Source of the DNA: an uncultured Campylobacter sp.
GTDB taxonomy: Bacteria > Campylobacterota > Campylobacteria > Campylobacterales > Campylobacteraceae
Length of the DNA stretch: 10,601 nucleotides
NCBI RefSeq assembly: GCF_938045775.1
Contig: NZ_CALIBH010000079.1
Span: 1-10,601 of the forward strand
Direction of reading: 5' to 3'
How positions within the stretch are numbered: position 1 is the first letter of the stretch; every line of letters begins with the position of its first letter. The notes under the pieces are model-generated. The model saw only the letters and a list, made by a program, of their open reading frames with translations, did no database searches and was not told the origin of the DNA. Made by a program: the position numbers and the translations under genes. Shown here in pieces: positions 6,474 to 10,601 of the stretch.

Positions 6474-7356
6474 TTCCGCTCCATTTCGTAGGCATTAAAA
6501 TAGCGTATCCTTGTTGCACGCTTTTTTTGTGGGTTGAAGCACCGCGAATACTTTTACCGATAAATTGTATATTGCTTTTATCTTCTAGCGCTATTAATGC
6601 TGATGTTTGCGCCATTAATACGGGTTTTTTAGTCACATCTGACGATGAAGCCAGATCTCCACCATGCTTTCCGAACCTGGTAAATGGCTCGTAAAAGCAC
6701 TTCTTGATAGCCAAATCGGATCCTTGTAAAACAAAAGGGCTGAGCGCCATAAAGATTTTACTTGCAGGCGTATTTAAATTTTCAAATTTATTGATCTTAA
6801 ATCGCCCTTTGCCAATACTTGCCTTTTTTCCGTAGCCGCATTCTCCTATATCATGCATGACGGCTTTTAATTCCTCTTGGCTAAAAGCATTTTCATCGAT
6901 TAAAAAATATATATCAAGCGGCGGCAATGCAGTCTCGATTAGTGCAAACGGAGCGAATTCATCGGCATCGGTAGTAAAAGTAGCGTAGTTAATAGAATTC
7001 TTCATTGTGGCGTTTTGTTTGATTTTTGACTCTATTTCATCGTCTGCTAGGGCGTTTTGAAATTTGCCTTCGGCAAAATCGTCCGCTTTGAGCCAAATCT
7101 TTTTTCTTATAGCTTTCTTATCGATATTTTTTCCAAAAAAGCTAAGCGGCAAGCAAGGCTTTGGCAAAAAACCCGATAAAAATCCATCGGAAGCGATCAA
7201 AAACGGCTCTTTATCATAATTTTCAAGAAGGCTTTCCAATCTTGTTTCGCCGTATCTATATATTATTGCCCAACAAATTTGCCCCCATAAGGTATCGCCT
7301 TTTAGCGAGGTTGCAAAAGACGACGTGGGCGTAATCGTGGTTTTAAGGAGCTTCAT
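6451..7356 (-). CDS. csm4: Type III-A CRISPR RAMP protein Csm4 (Cas5-like, binds the crRNA 5' handle)
   Basis: Csm4 sits next to Cas10 at the foot of the Csm complex and holds the crRNA 5' tag. The N-terminus (MKLLKTTITPTSSFATSL then KGDTLWGQICW) matches the family's first strand and its conserved DTLxGxxCW-like segment. The mid region FGKNIDKKAIRKK and the G-rich loop GYGKKASIGKGRF are typical of RAMP folds. I start at the ATG at 7356 because it forms an ATGA overlap with the csm3 stop and begins exactly where the family does; an ATG at 7368 would add MGRK and lacks a ribosome site. Length 301 residues is normal. The 3' end overlaps csm5 by 23 bases. Confidence 0.9.
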   Translation of the reverse strand: MKLLKTTITPTSSFATSLKGDTLWGQICWAIIYRYGETRLESLLENYDKEPFLIASDGFLSGFLPKPCLPLSFFGKNIDKKAIRKKIWLKADDFAEGKFQNALADDEIESKIKQNATMKNSINYATFTTDADEFAPFALIETALPPLDIYFLIDENAFSQEELKAVMHDIGECGYGKKASIGKGRFKINKFENLNTPASKIFMALSPFVLQGSDLAIKKCFYEPFTRFGKHGGDLASSSDVTKKPVLMAQTSALIALEDKSNIQFIGKSIRGASTHKKSVQQGYAILMPTKWSGNELCKTL

Positions 7357-7997
7357 TTTTCGACCCATTCGTCTTTGTTGCTAAATTCCACTCTTCCGTA
7401 TCCGCGAGAACCGCTACCACCCAAATAATCATTTTCCAATAAATTTAAACCGCGCTTGATAAGCTTTTTAAAATCATCGATATCATCGCCTTCTAATACT
7501 TTGATTTTAAAATCGTAGCAAAATTTAATTCCTTCAGGTACTCGCTCGCTTTGACGCGGATGTTCGGCGGTACCTTTTTGTCGGTCGATTATGTTTTCAT
7601 ATTTTGCTTCGCTTAAAATTTTATCTTCACTCTCGGGGCTTATTCGGCAGTCGCTAAAACTAATTCTAGTGATGCCAAATTTATTTTCTTTGACATCGCT
7701 GTCCCCAAATAACTTTAATAGAATTTCTGCGGATTTTCTATCTTGGGCTCTTTCTATATTTTTATAAGAAAATGGCGCACCTTTTTTATCTTGATCTAGT
7801 CCTACCAATCCCAAGTCCCATTCGAGCAGGCTTCTAATTTTACCTTTGAGTGAGCTAGCTGGTATATAGGGTCTGCCGGAATTGGCGTCTTTTATAACTT
7901 GATTATCTATACCGCCGATTTTCATAACGTCATCGCCACCGCCTATGTGAAGCCCACTTAAAAGCCTAATATCGCCTTTTAAAGAGTAAATTTTCAT
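7353..7997 (-). CDS. csm3: Type III-A CRISPR RAMP protein Csm3 (Cas7-like backbone and target-RNA nuclease)
   Basis: Csm3 polymerises along the crRNA and cuts the bound target RNA at six-nucleotide steps. The 214 residues show the family layout: first strand with LSGLHIGGG (13-21), the GGIDNQVIKD segment (28-37), PYIPASSLKGKIRSLLE, and the closing glycine-rich loop GGSGSRGYGRVEF. D31 in GGID corresponds to the catalytic Asp established for Csm3 (D32/D33 in studied homologues), so target-RNA cleavage should be active. AAGGA lies about seven bases before the ATG at 7997. It starts nine bases after csm2 and overlaps csm4 by four (ATGA). Confidence 0.96.
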   Translation of the reverse strand: MKIYSLKGDIRLLSGLHIGGGDDVMKIGGIDNQVIKDANSGRPYIPASSLKGKIRSLLEWDLGLVGLDQDKKGAPFSYKNIERAQDRKSAEILLKLFGDSDVKENKFGITRISFSDCRISPESEDKILSEAKYENIIDRQKGTAEHPRQSERVPEGIKFCYDFKIKVLEGDDIDDFKKLIKRGLNLLENDYLGGSGSRGYGRVEFSNKDEWVEK

Positions 7998-8006
7998 CTT
8001 TTTTCC

Positions 8007-8417
8007 TTATTTTTTACTAAATCCTAAAACTGCTTCAAAAAACAGTTTAAACACCTCGAGTTTTTCTACGCTATCTACCTGCGAAACACAGTCTTTTATA
8101 AATTCTACAAAGTTTTTACTTACATTCTTTCTGCTTGAAGCATAGGCTACTTTGGAATTTAGCATCTTCACAAATGGCAAAATTTCGGCGGAATTTTTAG
8201 TTTTTGCTTTTTCGCATAAATCCAGCACGTAGTCGTAAAATCTTCTGATTTGCGATTGAGTAATTCTAATACTATTCGCCGTTTTCTTTGCGGTTTCATT
8301 AAAAAGTTCGCCGTCTTTGATATAATCTAACGTGATCTTTTCATATAAAATTCCAGACTTATCGGCTTTGGAATCGTCGTAGCTTTTGCGTTGTTGGCCG
8401 TTATGGGCGTAGTTCAT
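8007..8417 (-). CDS. csm2: Type III-A CRISPR small subunit Csm2
   Basis: Csm2 is the small helical subunit (Cas11-like) that forms the inner filament of the Csm complex and contacts the target RNA. The 136-residue protein has a polar, disordered start (NGQQRKSYDD...) followed by helices, including ITQSQIRRFYDYV (the conserved T-x-S-Q-I-R-x-F-Y pattern near residues 53-64), MLNSKVAYASSRK, and a C-terminal helix FFEAVLGF, all standard for the family. The ATG at 8417 overlaps the cas10 stop as ATGA and has AAAGGAG upstream. Its place between cas10 and csm3 is the canonical one. Confidence 0.93.
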   Translation of the reverse strand: MNYAHNGQQRKSYDDSKADKSGILYEKITLDYIKDGELFNETAKKTANSIRITQSQIRRFYDYVLDLCEKAKTKNSAEILPFVKMLNSKVAYASSRKNVSKNFVEFIKDCVSQVDSVEKLEVFKLFFEAVLGFSKK

Positions 8418-9922
8418 CTTGCTCTCCTTTTATAAATGAATTCACATAGTGCCATTTTTACCTGTTCGGGACTTTTTTCTAGTACATTTTGCATCTTTTG
8501 TATTAGCCATTGCGAGTCTTTGGATAAATTTCTTACTATTAAATAATTCAGCTTCGAAGCCCAGATATTGGATCTTGCGTCATTAGCTTTAGCGCTTTTT
8601 GCCATATCGCAAAGCTCTAGCAGATGATATAAAAATGCTGTATTTAGCTCCTCTATGCTTTCAAGCGTATTTGTTATGAGCGCATACATCGTTTTATACT
8701 CGCTCCATCTAGCCGTTTGTCCAAATAGAGTAATAGCGTCCTTTTTTATCCCTTTTTCATCTTTAAATTCCTTGGCAAGCTCAAGTTGGTTTTCGCTCAG
8801 TTCGGCTAGGTATTTAATAGGCACGGAAGGTTTTGCAATACAAATCCCCATACTTAGGCTAAGTGTTTTGTCGCTAATAAATTTCTTAAACTCATCATCT
8901 ATAAATCTAGCAATATTTAGCACCGTATCCCAAGCTCCCACCAATAGTAAATCATCTCCGCCTGAAAATACTATATAGGTATGTGGAAAATTTTGTTTTA
9001 TTAGACGCGGAATGTAAATACTAAAAAAGCTATCAAGCCCCTTCGAAAACATATCAAAGCTATCAAAACTATTAGTAACATTACTATTTTTGATGAAATC
9101 TCCCATTCCATCGACATCGGCTTTCAGCACCGCTATAGCTTTTAATCCCAAAGGCTCATCCTTGTGCATTTTATTGCATGCAAGTTGCGCTAGTTCGTTA
9201 AAGCTTGCCGTTTGCCCATCTTTTTTAAATACATAAGATTTTATACGCTCATCTAGTTCTAGCTCACAATTAAAGCCTTCCAAATCGATTCCTAGCTCGT
9301 CGAGAGAAATTTTTGAAGTTTTTGTATCTGCAAGCTTGGCCCCAAGCCTCTCAAAGCCGCTTTCTATTGCTATTATATCGGCATAATTTAGTACGATTGC
9401 GCTTTGATTTAAAAGATCGAATTTATTAAGTTTTTCTAGCTCGAAAGCATCGCTTACTCGCTCTCTAAACGCCCTGTAACTATCCTTATCACTAAAATCG
9501 CTTTTTTTACAATCAAGCGCCACTAAACTCATACCTGCAATAGCGCTAAATTTATCGATAAAAAATTTATCTACGTTGTGTTTGATGTCGTTAAATGTAT
9601 CTTGGATGAAATTTTGCTTCGGTATTAGAATTTCAAATTTTCCCGCGCTTATGCTTAGAATTTTACTTTCGCTTATTTTCAATTTGAAGCATATAAATTT
9701 AGCAATCGCTTTGGTGAAGAGCTGAACGTAAGCGGATTTAGCACGCAGAATTTTAGCCGCATTTTTAGTATTGATATTTTCAAAAATAAATTTTTGAATA
9801 CCGTAGAAATCTCCGGCTATAAGATACATTTCATCATTTAAGATATCGTCTATATCGGTAATCCGAAAGCTTTGCTCAAGCTCTTTAAATTCGCTATTAA
9901 AGAAATCGCTAAAATTGCTCAA
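8414..9922 (-). CDS. csm1: Type III-A CRISPR Cas10/Csm1, HD-less, with intact GGDD cyclase motif
   Basis: Cas10 is the large signature subunit; on target binding its Palm domain turns ATP into cyclic oligoadenylate, and in most members an N-terminal HD domain cuts DNA. Here the protein is 502 residues against roughly 700-850 usual for Csm1. Only about 30 residues precede the first Palm segment, YLIAGDFYGIQKFIF (33-47), so the HD domain is absent, and no histidine-aspartate motif is seen. The second Palm is complete: AVLKADVDGMGDF (264-276) and FSGGDDLLL (319-327), with the GGDD at 321-324. The zinc-ribbon cysteines usually between the Palms are missing (only scattered Cys). A helical C-terminal domain D4-like region follows (about 405-502). 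The start is TTG at 9922 with AAGGAG six bases away; an in-frame TAA just upstream rules out a longer frame. It overlaps the upstream gene as TTGA. Confidence 0.94.
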   Translation of the reverse strand: MSNFSDFFNSEFKELEQSFRITDIDDILNDEMYLIAGDFYGIQKFIFENINTKNAAKILRAKSAYVQLFTKAIAKFICFKLKISESKILSISAGKFEILIPKQNFIQDTFNDIKHNVDKFFIDKFSAIAGMSLVALDCKKSDFSDKDSYRAFRERVSDAFELEKLNKFDLLNQSAIVLNYADIIAIESGFERLGAKLADTKTSKISLDELGIDLEGFNCELELDERIKSYVFKKDGQTASFNELAQLACNKMHKDEPLGLKAIAVLKADVDGMGDFIKNSNVTNSFDSFDMFSKGLDSFFSIYIPRLIKQNFPHTYIVFSGGDDLLLVGAWDTVLNIARFIDDEFKKFISDKTLSLSMGICIAKPSVPIKYLAELSENQLELAKEFKDEKGIKKDAITLFGQTARWSEYKTMYALITNTLESIEELNTAFLYHLLELCDMAKSAKANDARSNIWASKLNYLIVRNLSKDSQWLIQKMQNVLEKSPEQVKMALCEFIYKRRAR

Positions 9923-10601
9923 AGATACTCCTTTTTAAAACAAATTTTTATAATTTTAATGTTTTTATCTCCAAACTTCTCTGAGAGCCACCTTTGAAGT
10001 TTATCCGTATCTATTTCCTTAACTACTTCTTTTCCTTTTATACTTTCCTTTACAGGTTCATAGAGCATCACTGTAGTTGTACCAATGGTATCTTTCTTCG
10101 AGAAACTATTGAGTTTCCCAAAATAGAAATTTTTAATATTAGGAAAGAGGATTTTTATTTCTTGGGCAAATTTATTATCCTCCATCTTATATTTTTCTAA
10201 TTCTTCTGTAAGATATTTAATCTTCACATCCTTATTGGAGAGAGAAGCTTTATTCTTGTTAATTTCTGATAGTATTTCAGCACTGATATCCGATTCCTTT
10301 TGACGAATAACAAGATCAGTATTGAGTATATTGAAGTTTTTTAGATTATTCTGTAAGTTCTTCAGTTCCTCATCTGTGAATTTCTTATCCAGAAAAGCCA
10401 ATTCAATAGTTTTAGGAGTTGAATTATAATGTATTCTTTTATAAATAATCGTATATCCGTTATTTTCAAATTCAGCAGTAATAAAATGGGTTACGTTCTC
10501 ATGGAAATTTTTTTCCTGGAAAAGGCTATATGCCAAATACAAACTGGGGGTAACAATAAGGATTACCAATGTGGTGATAACAACGCGCAAACGCTTGTTG
10601 A
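9919..10601 (-). CDS. C-terminal part of a membrane protein, probably DUF389-like, coupled to cas10
   Basis: The frame is open to the right edge (NKRLRVVITT...), so the 5' part of the gene is outside the window; the TTG at 10590 is unlikely to be the real start. What is visible: one transmembrane segment (about VVITTLVILIVTPSLYLAYSLF), a soluble alpha/beta region (FITAEFENNGYTIIYKRI, IELAFLDKKFTDEEL), a predicted coiled coil (EILSEINKNKAS to EELEKYKMED), and a second small domain ending in WLSEKFGDKNIKI. The pattern recalls the C-terminal region of DUF389 (TIGR00341-type) membrane proteins of Bacteroidetes; I am moderately sure. Function of DUF389 is unknown. Codon use (mixed TCA/TCT/TCG/AGT serines, many ATT/CTT) differs from the csm genes, which favour AGC. 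Its last codons hold the cas10 ribosome site and its stop overlaps the cas10 start, so the two are co-transcribed if expressed. Confidence 0.5.
   Translation of the reverse strand, partial: NKRLRVVITTLVILIVTPSLYLAYSLFQEKNFHENVTHFITAEFENNGYTIIYKRIHYNSTPKTIELAFLDKKFTDEELKNLQNNLKNFNILNTDLVIRQKESDISAEILSEINKNKASLSNKDVKIKYLTEELEKYKMEDNKFAQEIKILFPNIKNFYFGKLNSFSKKDTIGTTTVMLYEPVKESIKGKEVVKEIDTDKLQRWLSEKFGDKNIKIIKICFKKEYL

Noticed and set aside
8655..8978. Plus-strand 107-residue frame
   Set aside because: Antisense of the cas10 Palm region, which has unmistakable GGDD and flanking motifs.
5355..10601. CRISPR array or spacer-repeat units near the csm genes
   Set aside because: No regularly spaced direct repeats of 25-40 bases were seen in any part of the window.

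Overview
The window looks like an accessory island in an epsilonproteobacterium, most likely a Campylobacter of the oral, moderately G+C group. This is an inference from style: AT-rich spacers, many AAATTT/AAAATTTT words, AGC-rich serine codons, AAGGAG ribosome sites and short overlapping genes. No species marker is present.

Layout. Bases 1-71 carry the last codons of a plus-strand gene with a lysine-rich tail, followed by a hairpin terminator and about 490 bases of AT-rich sequence with no recognisable gene. At 617-640 lies the 3' end of a tRNA gene on the minus strand, correctly spaced from T-loop to CCA but cut off in the T-stem. This is the usual footprint of an island integrated into a tRNA gene. 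From 650 to about 5347 come remnants of large 'polyvalent' proteins of conjugative elements or phages: a 5'-truncated, probably frameshifted gene (650-1706) and a long open frame (2417-5428). Each carries a BECR/PBECR-type nuclease-like domain. The two share a 15-bp direct repeat, four copies in all, encoding IIPQN/S at module boundaries. Between them is a 50-residue hydrophobic peptide gene whose ribosome site and start codon sit in a perfect 11-bp hairpin.

From 5355 to 9922, on the minus strand, is a complete type III-A (Csm) CRISPR effector operon: cas10/csm1, csm2, csm3, csm4, csm5, tightly packed with 4-23 base overlaps or short gaps. The complex would use crRNA to recognise phage or plasmid transcripts. 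Csm3 keeps the target-RNA-cutting Asp (D31). Cas10 keeps the GGDD cyclase motif that makes cyclic oligoadenylate, but at 502 residues it lacks the N-terminal HD DNase domain and the zinc-binding cysteines. No CRISPR array, cas1, cas2, cas6 or csm6 is visible.

Upstream of cas10, overlapping it by four bases, is the C-terminal part of a membrane protein (last transmembrane helix plus soluble coiled-coil tail), probably DUF389-like. Its codon use differs from the csm genes and suggests a Bacteroidetes-type source. It reads off the right edge. The csm module is thus bounded on one side by a broken polyvalent gene and on the other by a foreign, translationally coupled membrane protein. Either recombination cut a normal III-A locus down to its core, or this is a variant signalling system whose effector is the membrane protein.
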